A DNA stretch of 64,000 nt from Streptomyces musisoli (GTDB taxonomy: Bacteria > Actinomycetota > Actinomycetes > Streptomycetales > Streptomycetaceae): the NCBI RefSeq assembly GCF_016741855.1, contig NZ_JAERRH010000001.1, positions 868,001-932,000 of the forward strand. Direction: 5' to 3'. Each line of letters begins with the position of its first letter. The stretch's first letter is position 1. This document shows positions 14,878 through 23,707 of the stretch, one piece after another. The position numbers and the translations under genes were made by a program. The notes beneath the pieces were generated by a model, which did not search any database, was not told the origin of the DNA, and saw only the letters and a program-made list of their open reading frames with translations.

Positions 14878-15657
14878 ATGTTCTGGGTCCTTCTCCTGCT
14901 CCTGGCCTGGGCTTTCGCGGGCACGGCCTGCGCCCGGCTCTGCCTGACGGCCGTACGCGCGGCAGCCGCGGACGCGCGTGACGCACCGACGGACCGGGAG
15001 CGCGATCTGACGCTGTACGAGGCGGCCTTCCTCTCCGGCGGCCCCGCGCGGGTCGCCGACGTGACCATGGTCTCCATGGCCCGCCAGCGACGGCTGCTGC
15101 TCGCGCACACCGGCTGGGCCACCGTCGTGGACCCGCGGGGGCGCGACGAGATGGAGCGGTCCGTCATAGGGGCCATAGGACCCGAGGGGCAGTCGCGGAT
15201 AGCGCCGGTGCGGGCACGGGCGGCCGGCGCGGAGGCCGTGCACCGGCTGGGCGACGGCCTGGTGCGCGCGGGGCTCGCGGTGCCCGAGGGCGCGGGTACG
15301 ACCGTGGGATCCGCCGTCCGCCAGGTGCGGGCCGCCGCCTGGGCCGTGGCGGCGCTGGGCGCCACCGCGCTGCTGCTGCCCGTGCAGACCGGGACGCCGC
15401 GCCTGCTGGTGGGCCTGTGGTTCACCCTCCCCCTCACGCTGGCGCTGAGCTGCCTGGCCATCGCCCGGTTCGAGGTGCACCCGTACTCGCGCTGGGCCTC
15501 CCCCGCCGGACAGCGGCTGCTGAGCGCGCTGGCCGGGAAGCCGGCCGGTGACGAGGGATCGTTCCTCACCTCCGTCGCCGTACGCGGGATCCGCGCGATC
15601 GGCGAGCCGGAGCTGCGCGCGGCCTTCACCCACCGCGACCAGCCCTGGCGGGAGTGA
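14878..15657 (+). CDS. TIGR04222-type membrane protein
   Basis: The 259-residue protein starts with a membrane segment (residues ~1-20) and has two more at about 145-190. The conserved ERDLTLYEAAFLSGGPARVADV and AAGAEAVHRLGDGLVRAGLA segments are what I recognise as the TIGR04222 domain. Many family members carry a Gly/Cys/Ser-rich low-complexity tail; this one ends at DQPWRE without it. The ATG at 14878 is preceded by TACAAA at 14866-14871 with six bases between, which fits a leaderless mRNA; a GTG at 14830 is a longer alternative. The function is unknown. It may work with the DUF692 protein two genes upstream. Confidence 0.75.
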   Translation: MFWVLLLLLAWAFAGTACARLCLTAVRAAAADARDAPTDRERDLTLYEAAFLSGGPARVADVTMVSMARQRRLLLAHTGWATVVDPRGRDEMERSVIGAIGPEGQSRIAPVRARAAGAEAVHRLGDGLVRAGLAVPEGAGTTVGSAVRQVRAAAWAVAALGATALLLPVQTGTPRLLVGLWFTLPLTLALSCLAIARFEVHPYSRWASPAGQRLLSALAGKPAGDEGSFLTSVAVRGIRAIGEPELRAAFTHRDQPWRE

Positions 15658-15809
15658 GGGCGGCGACTTCGAGCGGCGCATAGGGGGCAAAGGCGCCGAC
15701 ACCGGCAGGGTGGTGCTTGCCTTCCCTCACAGCCGAACGAAATATCCCTTTTGTGGTCGCCGGGCCGTGGCAGCCGTGCCATCGCCGCCGCGCACCGAAG
15801 GGATACGCG

Positions 15810-17459
15810 ATGAAAGCTGCCGCCCTCTACTCGACCGCCGGGTCCTTGCTCCTGACCACCCTGGCGGCGGCCCCGGCGGGCGGCGCGCCCGGCACCCCGG
15901 ACGCCCACGGCACAGCGGAGCTGCACGGCACCGCGGTGGCCGTGGCCCGCGCCCGGGCCGCCGGCATCGACTTCGGTCCGTGCTCCGCCGCCGAGGTGCC
16001 GCAGGCGCCGGCCGGGGTGCGGTGCGGCACCGTGTCCGTCCCGCTGGACTACGCACACCCCGGCGGCAAGCAGATCCGGCTGACGGTCAGCCGGATTCCG
16101 GCCACCCACAAGGACCCGCACAACAGCAAGCGGAAGGTCCCCCGGCAGGGCGCCCTGGTCTACAACCCGGGCGGCCCCGGCGCGTCCGGCATGTACTTCC
16201 CGCTGATCGGCACGATCCGGGAGTGGAAGCGGATCGCCGCCGCCTACGACCTGGTCGGCTACGCCCCGCGCGGAGTGGGCCGTTCGGCCCCGCTGTCCTG
16301 CGAGGACCCGAAACGCTTCGTCAAGGCGCCCACCACGTCACCCGCGCACCCGTCGGAGGCGTACAAGCAGCAGCGGATCGCCCAGGCGAAGGCGTACGCG
16401 CGGGGCTGCGCCCAACGGGCCGGCGCCGCGCTCCGGTTCTACAACTCGCTCGACAACGCCCGGGACCTGGACGTCCTGCGGGCCGCGCTGGGCGAGGACC
16501 GGCTGACCTTCATGGGGGCGTCGTACGGCACCTACCTCGGCGCGCTGTACGGGGCGATGTTCCCCTCGCACGTGCGGCGCATGGTGCTGGACTCGGCGGT
16601 GAACCCGGATCCGCAGAAGATCTGGTACCGCAGCAACCTGGACCAGTCGGCGGCGTTCGAGGAACGCTGGGCGGACTTCCGCGACTGGATCGCCCGGCAC
16701 GACGACGTGTACCGGCTCGGCGCCACACCCGCGAAGGTGCAGCACAGCTACGACACCGCCCGCGAGCGGCTGGCCCGGAAGGCGGCGGGCGGGAAGGTCG
16801 GTCCCGGCCAGCTCCAGAACGCGTTCCTGACGGCGGGCTACTACGACGACTTCTGGGCGAGCCGGGCCGCGGCCCTCTCGGCGTACCTGCACGGCGATCC
16901 CGGGCCGCTGGTCCGGCTGGCCGCGCCGAGCCCGGAGACGGCCGCCGAGGCGGAGAACGGCCGGGCGGTGTACACGGCCGTGGAGTGCAATGACGCGCCG
17001 TGGCCGACGGACTGGAGCGTGTGGGACCGCGACAACACGCGGCTCGCCCGGGTGGCGCCCTTCGAGACCTGGGACAACGCGTGGATGAACCTGCCCTGCG
17101 CCTACTGGCCGGCGCCCCGGCAGAAGCCGCTGGACGTGCGGACCGGGCCGGGTGAGCTGCCGCCGGTGATGGTCCTGGCGGCCGAGCGGGACGCCGCGGC
17201 CCCGTACCAGGGCGCCCTGGAGATGACCCGGCGGCTGGCCGGCTCGGTGCTGGTGACGGAGCGGGACGCGGGCACGCACGGCATCGCAGGCGGCCCCAAC
17301 AAGTGCGTCAACGGGCATCTGGAGGCCTACCTGCTGGAGGGCCGTCTTCCGGCGCGGCACGCGTCCTGCGCACCGCGCCCGGAACCGGTCGCCTCCGGCG
17401 GTACGGCCGACAAAGGGGACCGGCGGGAGGCGTTGAAGGGCAGGGGCAGGGCGCGCTAG
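15810..17459 (+). CDS. Secreted alpha/beta hydrolase, tripeptidyl aminopeptidase (S33) type
   Basis: This 549-residue exported hydrolase has an N-terminal signal sequence ending near the Ala-rich APAGGAPG. The nucleophile elbow is GASYGTYLG with Ser238. An oxyanion-side segment YNPGGPGASGMYF precedes it. The late AAERDAAAPYQGA supplies the acid Asp and GTHGIAGGPNKC the His. These match the Streptomyces Tap/SlpD/SlpE family, which removes tripeptides or dipeptides from extracellular proteins. The length (about 540) is usual. GAAGGGA six bases upstream supports the ATG. It converges with chdC; the gap holds an interspersed repeat. Confidence 0.9.
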   Translation: MKAAALYSTAGSLLLTTLAAAPAGGAPGTPDAHGTAELHGTAVAVARARAAGIDFGPCSAAEVPQAPAGVRCGTVSVPLDYAHPGGKQIRLTVSRIPATHKDPHNSKRKVPRQGALVYNPGGPGASGMYFPLIGTIREWKRIAAAYDLVGYAPRGVGRSAPLSCEDPKRFVKAPTTSPAHPSEAYKQQRIAQAKAYARGCAQRAGAALRFYNSLDNARDLDVLRAALGEDRLTFMGASYGTYLGALYGAMFPSHVRRMVLDSAVNPDPQKIWYRSNLDQSAAFEERWADFRDWIARHDDVYRLGATPAKVQHSYDTARERLARKAAGGKVGPGQLQNAFLTAGYYDDFWASRAAALSAYLHGDPGPLVRLAAPSPETAAEAENGRAVYTAVECNDAPWPTDWSVWDRDNTRLARVAPFETWDNAWMNLPCAYWPAPRQKPLDVRTGPGELPPVMVLAAERDAAAPYQGALEMTRRLAGSVLVTERDAGTHGIAGGPNKCVNGHLEAYLLEGRLPARHASCAPRPEPVASGGTADKGDRREALKGRGRAR

Positions 17460-17538
17460 CAGGCCGCCCGCCGGCTGCAGCGCCGGCCCTGGCCGTGTCG
17501 GGCGGCCCACCGGGGTGTTGCCGGATGGGCGCCGGCGG

Positions 17539-17590
17539 CTGCGGGGGCGTCGTGGCTTGTCGCGCGGTTCCCCGCGCCCTTGCAGGGGCG
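17539..17590 (-). repeat. Streptomyces interspersed intergenic repeat, inverted copy
   Basis: The sequence gtcgcgcggttccccgcgcc followed by cttgcaggggc is the reverse complement of the GGGGCGCGGGGAACCGCGCGAC element. It sits between two convergent genes and is followed by four short ccgccggaggtgc-like repeats (17590-17640). A bidirectional terminator role is plausible. Confidence 0.75.
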
Positions 17591-17647
17591 AACCGCCGGA
17601 GGCGCACCGCCGGAGGTGCCCCGCCGGAGGTGCGCCCCTTCGAGGGG

Positions 17648-18379
17648 TCAGGCCAGGCCCGCGACCAGGTCGGCGACGCTCTTGCGGCGGCCGGTGAAGA
17701 AGGGGATCTCCTCGCGGACGTGCATCCGGGCCTCGGAGCCGCGCAGGTGCCGCATGAGGTCGACGATGCGGTGCAGCTCGTCGGCCTCGAAGGCCAGGAC
17801 CCACTCGTAGTCGCCGAGGGAGAACGAGGCGACCGTGTTGGCGCGCACGTCCGGGTAGCCGCGGGCCATCTTGCCGTGGTCGGCGAGCATGCGGCGGCGG
17901 TCCTCCTCGGGCAGCAGGTACCAGTCGTAGGAGCGCACGAAGGGGTAGACGCTCACGTAGTCGCGGGGCGTCTCGTCGGCGAGGAACGCCGGGATGTGCG
18001 AGCGGTTGAACTCGGCGGGGCGGTGCAGCGCCATGTTCGACCAGACGGGCTCCAGCGCCCGCCCCAGCCTGGTGCGCCGGAAGAGGTTGTACGCCTCCTG
18101 GAGCTGGTCGCTGGTCTCGGCGTGCCACCAGATCATCACGTCCGCGTCGGCGCGCAGACCGGAGAGGTCGTAGGTGCCGCGGACCGTCACGTCCTTGGCG
18201 GCGAGCTGGTCGAACAGCTCCTGGACCTCGTCGGCGTATCCCGCGCGGTCCTCGTGCAGTACGTCCTTCAGCTTGAAGACCGACCAGAGGGTGTAGCGGA
18301 TGACCTCGTTGAGGTCCTTGGCCAGCTTGCCCTTGTTCGGGATCCTGCCGGACTCGGTGGTGGGGGCGTCGTCACTCAT
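17648..18379 (-). CDS. chdC: Coproheme decarboxylase (HemQ)
   Basis: The 243-residue enzyme catalyses the last step of the coproporphyrin-dependent heme pathway, the H2O2-dependent decarboxylation of coproheme to heme b. The family signature [16 protein letters not shown] (141-156) contains Tyr145, equivalent to the catalytic Tyr of actinobacterial ChdC. His119 (MALHRP) fits the distal His of that clade and His168 in ADHGKM the proximal ligand. The C-terminal region [15 protein letters not shown] is typical. It starts five bases after the cgoX stop on the same strand, so the two are cotranscribed and probably coupled. hemE lies ~4 kb away in the same orientation; ferrochelatase (cpfC) is not in the window. 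Confidence 0.95.
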   Translation of the reverse strand: MSDDAPTTESGRIPNKGKLAKDLNEVIRYTLWSVFKLKDVLHEDRAGYADEVQELFDQLAAKDVTVRGTYDLSGLRADADVMIWWHAETSDQLQEAYNLFRRTRLGRALEPVWSNMALHRPAEFNRSHIPAFLADETPRDYVSVYPFVRSYDWYLLPEEDRRRMLADHGKMARGYPDVRANTVASFSLGDYEWVLAFEADELHRIVDLMRHLRGSEARMHVREEIPFFTGRRKSVADLVAGLA

Positions 18380-18384
18380 GGTCC

Positions 18385-19839
18385 CTATTCTCCCGCTCCG
18401 CCGTGCAGGCTCTGCACCGGGTTGGCACTCAGCTCCGCCACCCCCGACCGGTCGCCGGCCAGCTGGTCCACCGCCGCGTACGCGCTCGCGATGCACGCCG
18501 GGACGCCGACGCCGTCGTACTGCGCGCCGCACACCGCGAGCCCCGGGAGCTTCGCGACCTGCTCGCGGATACGGGCCACGCGCGCGTGGTGCCCCACCGG
18601 GTACTGGGGCAGGCCGTCGGTCCAGCGGGTGACCCGGGTCTCCAGCGGCACGGCGTCCAGGCCGGTGGCCTCCCGCAGGTCGTGCCGGGACACCTCCACC
18701 AGGCCGGCGTCGTCGCGGCCGAGCACCTCCGTCTCGCCGTGGCGGCCCACGGACGTGCGCAGCACGACCACGTCCGGGTCCTCCTCGGCGATCCAGCCCC
18801 ACTTCTGCGAGGCGAAGGTGGAGGCCTTGATGGTGCGGCCGTCGACGGGCGGCACCAGGAAGCCGCTGCCCTCGGGCAGGCCCAGGCCGGCGCGCCGGTA
18901 GGCGAGGGTGATCAGCGCCATCGAGGCGTACTCGACGGCGGCCAGTTCGGCGGCGGCCCCCGGGGACTCGGCGCGCAGCAGCCCGGCGGCGGCCGGAGCG
19001 GGTACGGCGACGATCACGGCGTCGGCGTGCAGCACCCGCTCGCCGGCGGTGATCCGCCAGCCGCCGGCCGCCTCCCGGCGCAGTTCGCGGGCGGGCGTGC
19101 CGGTGAGGATCTCGCCGCCCCGGGCGCGCACCGACTCGGCGACCGCGAGCGGCAGCCGTCCGACGCCGCCGGCGATGCCCATGAAGACCGGGCCCGTCTG
19201 CGGGCTCGCCGCGGCCTTGGCCTGGATCTCCCGGACGCCCTCGGTGAGGGAGGTGTGCGCGCGGGCGGCCTGGAAGAGCTGCGGGACGGCCGAGCGCATC
19301 GAGATGCGGTACGCGTCGCCCGCGTACACCCCGCCGAGCAGGGGTTCGACCAGCCGGTCGACGACCTCCCGGCCGAGCCGGGCCGACACGTACTCGCCCA
19401 CGGCCACGTCGTCGCCGACCTCAGTGCGGGGCAGGCCGGCGTCGCGCTCGATGCGGGCGAGGCCCTCGTCGGACAGGACGCCGGAGAGCGCGGTGGCGGT
19501 GCCGGGCACGCCCATCACATGACCCTTGGGCATGGGCCGCAGGGCGCCCCGGGTCCAGATCGAGGCGGTGGCGGTGGCCGGCGGCTGGAGCTGCTCGCCC
19601 AGTCCCGCCTCACCCGCGAGGGCGACCGCCTCGGGGCGGCGGGCGAGCAGGGACTCCGCGCCCAGGTCGACCCGCACGCCGGCGATCTCGCCGGGCAGCA
19701 GCTTGCCGCCGACCCGGTCGCCGGCCTCCAGCACGGTCACGCGCGCTCCGCGCCCCAGCAGCCGGTGCGCGGCGGCCAGCCCGGCGATGCCGGCCCCGAT
19801 GACGACGACGTGCCCCAGGCCCCTACCCGTTGTGCTCAT
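18385..19839 (-). CDS. cgoX: Coproporphyrinogen III oxidase (HemY/HemG type)
   Basis: This 484-residue flavoprotein carries the N-terminal FAD motif [19 protein letters not shown] and the following EAGDRVGGK. The mid-region [18 protein letters not shown] and the C-terminal [18 protein letters not shown] are diagnostic of the HemY family. In actinobacteria this enzyme oxidises coproporphyrinogen III to coproporphyrin III rather than acting on protoporphyrinogen, which agrees with the chdC gene immediately downstream. The ATG follows GTGGGGGAC. Older annotations call it hemG or protoporphyrinogen oxidase. Confidence 0.93.
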   Translation of the reverse strand: MSTTGRGLGHVVVIGAGIAGLAAAHRLLGRGARVTVLEAGDRVGGKLLPGEIAGVRVDLGAESLLARRPEAVALAGEAGLGEQLQPPATATASIWTRGALRPMPKGHVMGVPGTATALSGVLSDEGLARIERDAGLPRTEVGDDVAVGEYVSARLGREVVDRLVEPLLGGVYAGDAYRISMRSAVPQLFQAARAHTSLTEGVREIQAKAAASPQTGPVFMGIAGGVGRLPLAVAESVRARGGEILTGTPARELRREAAGGWRITAGERVLHADAVIVAVPAPAAAGLLRAESPGAAAELAAVEYASMALITLAYRRAGLGLPEGSGFLVPPVDGRTIKASTFASQKWGWIAEEDPDVVVLRTSVGRHGETEVLGRDDAGLVEVSRHDLREATGLDAVPLETRVTRWTDGLPQYPVGHHARVARIREQVAKLPGLAVCGAQYDGVGVPACIASAYAAVDQLAGDRSGVAELSANPVQSLHGGAGE

Positions 19840-19996
19840 GTCCCCCACTCTCTCAGACCCCGCCGGCACCCCCGAGGGAGCCCGGTGTCCGGGACGAGTC
19901 CGGACCGTGACCGCATCGGAACCGCGGACCCCCAACGTTCCCGCCCGGCCCGGCGTCGAAGAACCGTCACGACCACGGCCCTCGGGGGTACCGCTC

Positions 19997-20965
19997 ATGC
20001 GCACACCACGCTCCACCCGCTCCGCCCGGCCCGTCAGGGCACTGACCGGGCTCCTGCTCGCCGCGTCCCTCGCGCTCGCCGGGTGCAGCGGCGCCGGCGA
20101 CTCGGGCGGCGGCTCCGCGAAGGCCGCCTCGGACGCCGACGCCGCGCAGGCCGGCGCCCCCGGCGGCACGGAACACGGAAAGGCCACGCGCGCCGCGCCC
20201 CGGCTCACCCCGGACGCGATCATCCGCACCGCCTCCCTGACCGTCGAGGTCGAGGACGTACCCAAGGCCCTGCGGGCGGCCCGGACGACCGCCGAGGACG
20301 CGGGCGGCTACGTCGGCAGCGAGACCACCGGCCGGGACGCCGACGGCCACGAGCACACCAGGGTGGTGCTGCGCGTGCCCACCGGGAAGTACGACGAGGT
20401 CCTCACCGGCCTCCAGGGCACGGGCCGGCTGGTCGACCGCACGGCCAAGGCGGTCGACGTCACCGACCAGGTGGTGGACGTGGACAGCCGGATCAAGTCG
20501 CAGCGGGCCAGCGTGGACCGGATCCGCGCGCTGATGGAGAAGGCGGACAAGCTGAGCGACGTCGTCGCGCTGGAGGGCGAGCTGAGCACCCGTCAGGCCG
20601 ATCTGGAGGCGCTGCTGGCCCGGCAGGCGTCGCTGGAGGACCGTACGAGTCTGGCCACCATCACCCTGTCGCTGTCCGAGACCCCGGTGCGGCAGGCGGA
20701 CGACTCGCCGGGCTTCACGGACGCGCTGTCGGGTGGCTGGCACGTGTTCGTGGCCATGCTGCGCTGGATCGCCCTCGCGCTCGGCGCCGCCCTGCCGTTC
20801 GCGGCCCTCGCCGCACTGCTTGCGGTGCTGTGGCGGCGGATCGTACGTCCCCGTCTGCCGCGCCGCCCGGCGCCCGCGCCCGCGACGACCGCGCTCGGCC
20901 CGCTGCCGTCGGCCCGCCCGGTGCCGGACCCCGCCGCGGAGGCCGGGGAGGGGGGCCGGGACTGA
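19997..20965 (+). CDS. DUF4349 lipoprotein
   Basis: The 322-residue protein has a lipoprotein signal with lipobox LAGC near residue 29, a Gly/Ser/Ala-rich linker, and a DUF4349 domain (about 70-260) with a heptad-rich centre (DSRIKSQRASVDRIRALMEK and LEGELSTRQADLEALLARQ). A membrane segment near residue 255-280 and a Pro-rich cytoplasmic tail follow. DUF4349 proteins are extracytoplasmic, anchored at both ends and of unknown function. It is divergent from cgoX, with 157 bp between them. Confidence 0.85.
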   Translation: MRTPRSTRSARPVRALTGLLLAASLALAGCSGAGDSGGGSAKAASDADAAQAGAPGGTEHGKATRAAPRLTPDAIIRTASLTVEVEDVPKALRAARTTAEDAGGYVGSETTGRDADGHEHTRVVLRVPTGKYDEVLTGLQGTGRLVDRTAKAVDVTDQVVDVDSRIKSQRASVDRIRALMEKADKLSDVVALEGELSTRQADLEALLARQASLEDRTSLATITLSLSETPVRQADDSPGFTDALSGGWHVFVAMLRWIALALGAALPFAALAALLAVLWRRIVRPRLPRRPAPAPATTALGPLPSARPVPDPAAEAGEGGRD

Positions 20966-20992
20966 AATGCCCGCGCCCCGTAGCGTGTTCCC

Positions 20993-22399
20993 ATGAGCAT
21001 GAGCGGTGGACGGGGCAGCGGCGGCAGGGAACGGCTGGTCGTGATCGGGGGCGACGCCGCGGGCATGTCCGCGGCGTCGCAGGCACGGCGGCTGCGGGGG
21101 CCCGGGGAGCTGGAGATCGTGGCCTTCGAGCGCGGCCACTTCAGTTCCTTCTCGGCGTGCGGCATCCCGTACTGGGTGGGCGGCGAGGTCCCGGACCGGG
21201 ACCGGCTGATCGCCCGCACGCCCGAGGAGCACCGCGCGCGGGACATCGATCTGCGGATGCGCACGGAGGTCACGGAGATCGACCCGGCCGGGCAGCGGGT
21301 ACGCGCGCGTGACGTCGACTCGGGCACCGAGTCCTGGACGGAGTACGACAAGCTCGTGATCGCCACCGGCGCCCGGCCGGTACGCCCGGACCTGCCCGGC
21401 ACGGACGCCCCGGGCGTGCACGGCGTGCAGACCCTCGACGACGGCCAGGCCCTGCTGGAGACGCTGGCACGCACGCGTGGCCGCAGGGCGGTGGTCGTGG
21501 GCGCCGGCTACATCGGTGTCGAGATGGCCGAGGCGCTGATCAACCGGGGCTTCGAGGTGACGGTCGTCAACCGCGGCAGGGAGCCCATGTCCACGCTCGA
21601 TGCGGACATGGGCCGGCTGGTGCACCGGGCCATGGAGGGCCTCGGCATCACCATGGTGAACGACGCCGAGGTCACCAAGCTCCTCACCGGCGAGGACGGC
21701 CGGGTCCGGGCGGTGGTCACCCAGGACGCCGAGTACCCCGCGGACCTGGTGATCCTGGGCATCGGTGTCCGCCCGGAAACGGCCCTCGCCCGGGCGGCCG
21801 GCCTCCCGCTCGGGGCCCACGGCGGTCTGCTCACCGACCTCGCGATGCGGGTGCGCGGACACGAGAACATCTGGGCGGGCGGCGACTGCGTGGAGGTGCT
21901 GAACCTGGTCTCCGGGCAGGAGCAGTACGTTCCGCTCGGCACCCACGCCAACAAACACGGCCAGGTCATCGGCACCAACGCCGGCGGCGGCTACGCCACC
22001 TTCCCCGGTGTCGTCGGCACCGCGGTGAGCAAGGTCTGCGACCTGGAGATCGCCCGCACCGGCCTCAGGGAGAAGGACGCCCGCCGGGTGGGCCTGCGGT
22101 TCGAGACGGTCGTCATCGAGTCGACCAGCCGCGCCGGTTACTACCCCGGCGCCGCCCCGATGACGGTCAAGATGCTCGCCGAGAGCCGCACGGGCCGGCT
22201 GCTGGGCGTGCAGATCGTCGGCAGGGAGGGGGCGGCGAAGCGGGTCGACATCGCGGCGGTGGCGCTGACCGCGCGGATGACGGTGGAACAGATGACGGCC
22301 CTGGACCTGGGCTACGCCCCGCCGTTCTCACCGGTGTGGGACCCGGTCCTGGTGGCGGCGCGGAAGGCGGCGGCGCAGGTACGCCGAGGGAGCCTCTGA
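20993..22399 (+). CDS. Pyridine nucleotide-disulfide oxidoreductase, CoA-disulfide reductase-like
   Basis: This 468-residue flavoprotein has FAD motif VVIGGDAAGMSAASQARR (16-33), a single redox Cys56 in SFSACGIPYWVGG, the NAD(P) motif VVVGAGYIGVEMAEALINRG and the second FAD motif ENIWAGGDCVEV. The single-Cys S-x-C-x-x-P-Y pattern places it with CoA-disulfide reductases and NADH oxidases. The substrate may be a low-molecular-weight disulfide or persulfide. A TAGCGT box lies six bases before the ATG, so the mRNA is probably leaderless. It is 27 bp downstream of the DUF4349 gene and may also be cotranscribed. Confidence 0.85.
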   Translation: MSMSGGRGSGGRERLVVIGGDAAGMSAASQARRLRGPGELEIVAFERGHFSSFSACGIPYWVGGEVPDRDRLIARTPEEHRARDIDLRMRTEVTEIDPAGQRVRARDVDSGTESWTEYDKLVIATGARPVRPDLPGTDAPGVHGVQTLDDGQALLETLARTRGRRAVVVGAGYIGVEMAEALINRGFEVTVVNRGREPMSTLDADMGRLVHRAMEGLGITMVNDAEVTKLLTGEDGRVRAVVTQDAEYPADLVILGIGVRPETALARAAGLPLGAHGGLLTDLAMRVRGHENIWAGGDCVEVLNLVSGQEQYVPLGTHANKHGQVIGTNAGGGYATFPGVVGTAVSKVCDLEIARTGLREKDARRVGLRFETVVIESTSRAGYYPGAAPMTVKMLAESRTGRLLGVQIVGREGAAKRVDIAAVALTARMTVEQMTALDLGYAPPFSPVWDPVLVAARKAAAQVRRGSL

Positions 22400-22501
22400 C
22401 CCGGCACGGGGCCGTCCGGCGCCCAGCCGTCCGGCGCCTTGCGTCCGCGGCCGGGCCGCCGTCGGCCTGCGCGCAGGCCGACACCGTGCAAGAGGCGGCG
22501 T

Positions 22502-22789
22502 CTAGGCCGTCCCGCTCATCCGCGGCAGGGAGGTCACACCCGCCCCGGAGGAGACGGCGGCCGGCTGCTCCCCCGAGGGCTTCGCGTGGGAGGCGGACGG
22601 GCGGATCGAGCGCAGGCGGTGGCTCACCGCCTCGTCCAGCGTGACCGGCCGCTGCATCTGGGAGGCCAGCCGCCCGGCCTCCTGGCCGAGTCGCGCGACA
22701 TCCTCCCAGGGAAGCCGTACCACCAAGGACAGCTCGGCCTCGCCATCGGGCAGGGCGTGCATCGCCGGAACCTGCGGAGCGTTCGTCAT
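22502..22789 (-). CDS. Conserved hypothetical protein (95 aa)
   Basis: The 95-residue protein reads MTNAPQVPAMHALPDGEAEL and continues with SLVVRLPWEDVARLGQEA, a central helix-forming segment, then a Ser/Ala-rich tail. No domain is recognised; the short amphipathic core with SHRLRSI could be a DNA- or membrane-associated helix, which is speculative. The start at 22789 is supported by GAGGA seven to eight bases upstream on the minus strand; the longer frame to 22861 lacks this. It is divergent from the rhomboid gene with 92 bp between. Confidence 0.65.
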   Translation of the reverse strand: MTNAPQVPAMHALPDGEAELSLVVRLPWEDVARLGQEAGRLASQMQRPVTLDEAVSHRLRSIRPSASHAKPSGEQPAAVSSGAGVTSLPRMSGTA

Positions 22790-22881
22790 CGCCTGATCCT
22801 CACGTCGGTTGAGGAAAGATACGCACGCCCACCCGGCGGTGTTCACCGGTTCACCCGCCACATCGCGGGCACTACTTCTGT

Positions 22882-23706
22882 GTGGTCATCCCCGTCCATG
22901 ACGTGAACCCGGCGCGCCGCACGCCCTGGGTGACGTACGCGCTCATCGCCGCCAACGTGCTGGTGTTCATCACCACGCCCGGCACGGCCGGCTCCGTGGC
23001 CGGCGCCGACGACCTGGCGCAGCTGTGCCATCTCCAGGCCTTCCTGGACCACTACGCGGCGGTACCACGGGAGCTGATCCACCATCAGATACCCCGGCTG
23101 GTCCCGACCGGAGACGTCGGGATCGGCCCGCACGGCCCGGGCTGCGTGGTGGGACCGCCCGCCTACGACAAGTCGCCGGCGCTGTCGGTCTTCACGGCGA
23201 TGTTCCTGCACGGCGGCTGGCTGCACCTGCTGGGCAACATGCTCTTCCTGCTGATCTTCGGCAACAACGTCGAGGACCGGATGGGCCACATCCGCTACTT
23301 CCTCTTCTACGTCGTCTGCGGCTACGCGGCCGGCTACGGCTTCGCGCTGCTCAACGCCGGCTCCGCCGAACCGCTGATCGGTGCGTCGGGCGCGATCGCC
23401 GGGGTCCTCGGCGCCTACATCGTGCTGTGGCCGAAGGCGCGGGTGTGGGTCCTCGTGCCGTTCCTGGTCTTCCTGCCGCTGCGGCTGCCCGCGTGGCTGG
23501 TGCTGGGCTTCTGGTTCGCACTCCAGGCGGTGTACTCGTCCGGGCACGGGGTGTCCGGCGCCGGCACGGTGGCGTACGCGGCGCACGTGGTCGGCTTCGT
23601 GGTGGGCATGCTGCTGGCCTGGCCGCTCAAGCCCGGCACACCTCCCCCGCCGGAGCCGCCCGGCCTGCTGTTCGGCAGGCGGGCGCGGCCGCACTACTCC
23701 TGGTGA
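22882..23706 (+). CDS. Rhomboid family intramembrane serine protease
   Basis: The 274-residue protein has six to seven membrane segments and the rhomboid catalytic dyad: Ser169 in IGASGAIAG and His235 in YAAHVVGF, with the supporting HGGWLHLLGNMLFL loop carrying the conserved His and Asn. It cleaves membrane proteins within the bilayer; the substrate is unknown. A 40-residue insert between the first two membrane segments (HHQIPRLVP...CVVGPP) carries two Cys that could form an external disulfide. The GTG at 22882 has no Shine-Dalgarno and is probably a leaderless start. It converges with hemE with a single base between the stop codons. Confidence 0.9.
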   Translation: MVIPVHDVNPARRTPWVTYALIAANVLVFITTPGTAGSVAGADDLAQLCHLQAFLDHYAAVPRELIHHQIPRLVPTGDVGIGPHGPGCVVGPPAYDKSPALSVFTAMFLHGGWLHLLGNMLFLLIFGNNVEDRMGHIRYFLFYVVCGYAAGYGFALLNAGSAEPLIGASGAIAGVLGAYIVLWPKARVWVLVPFLVFLPLRLPAWLVLGFWFALQAVYSSGHGVSGAGTVAYAAHVVGFVVGMLLAWPLKPGTPPPPEPPGLLFGRRARPHYSW

Positions 23707-23707
23707 G

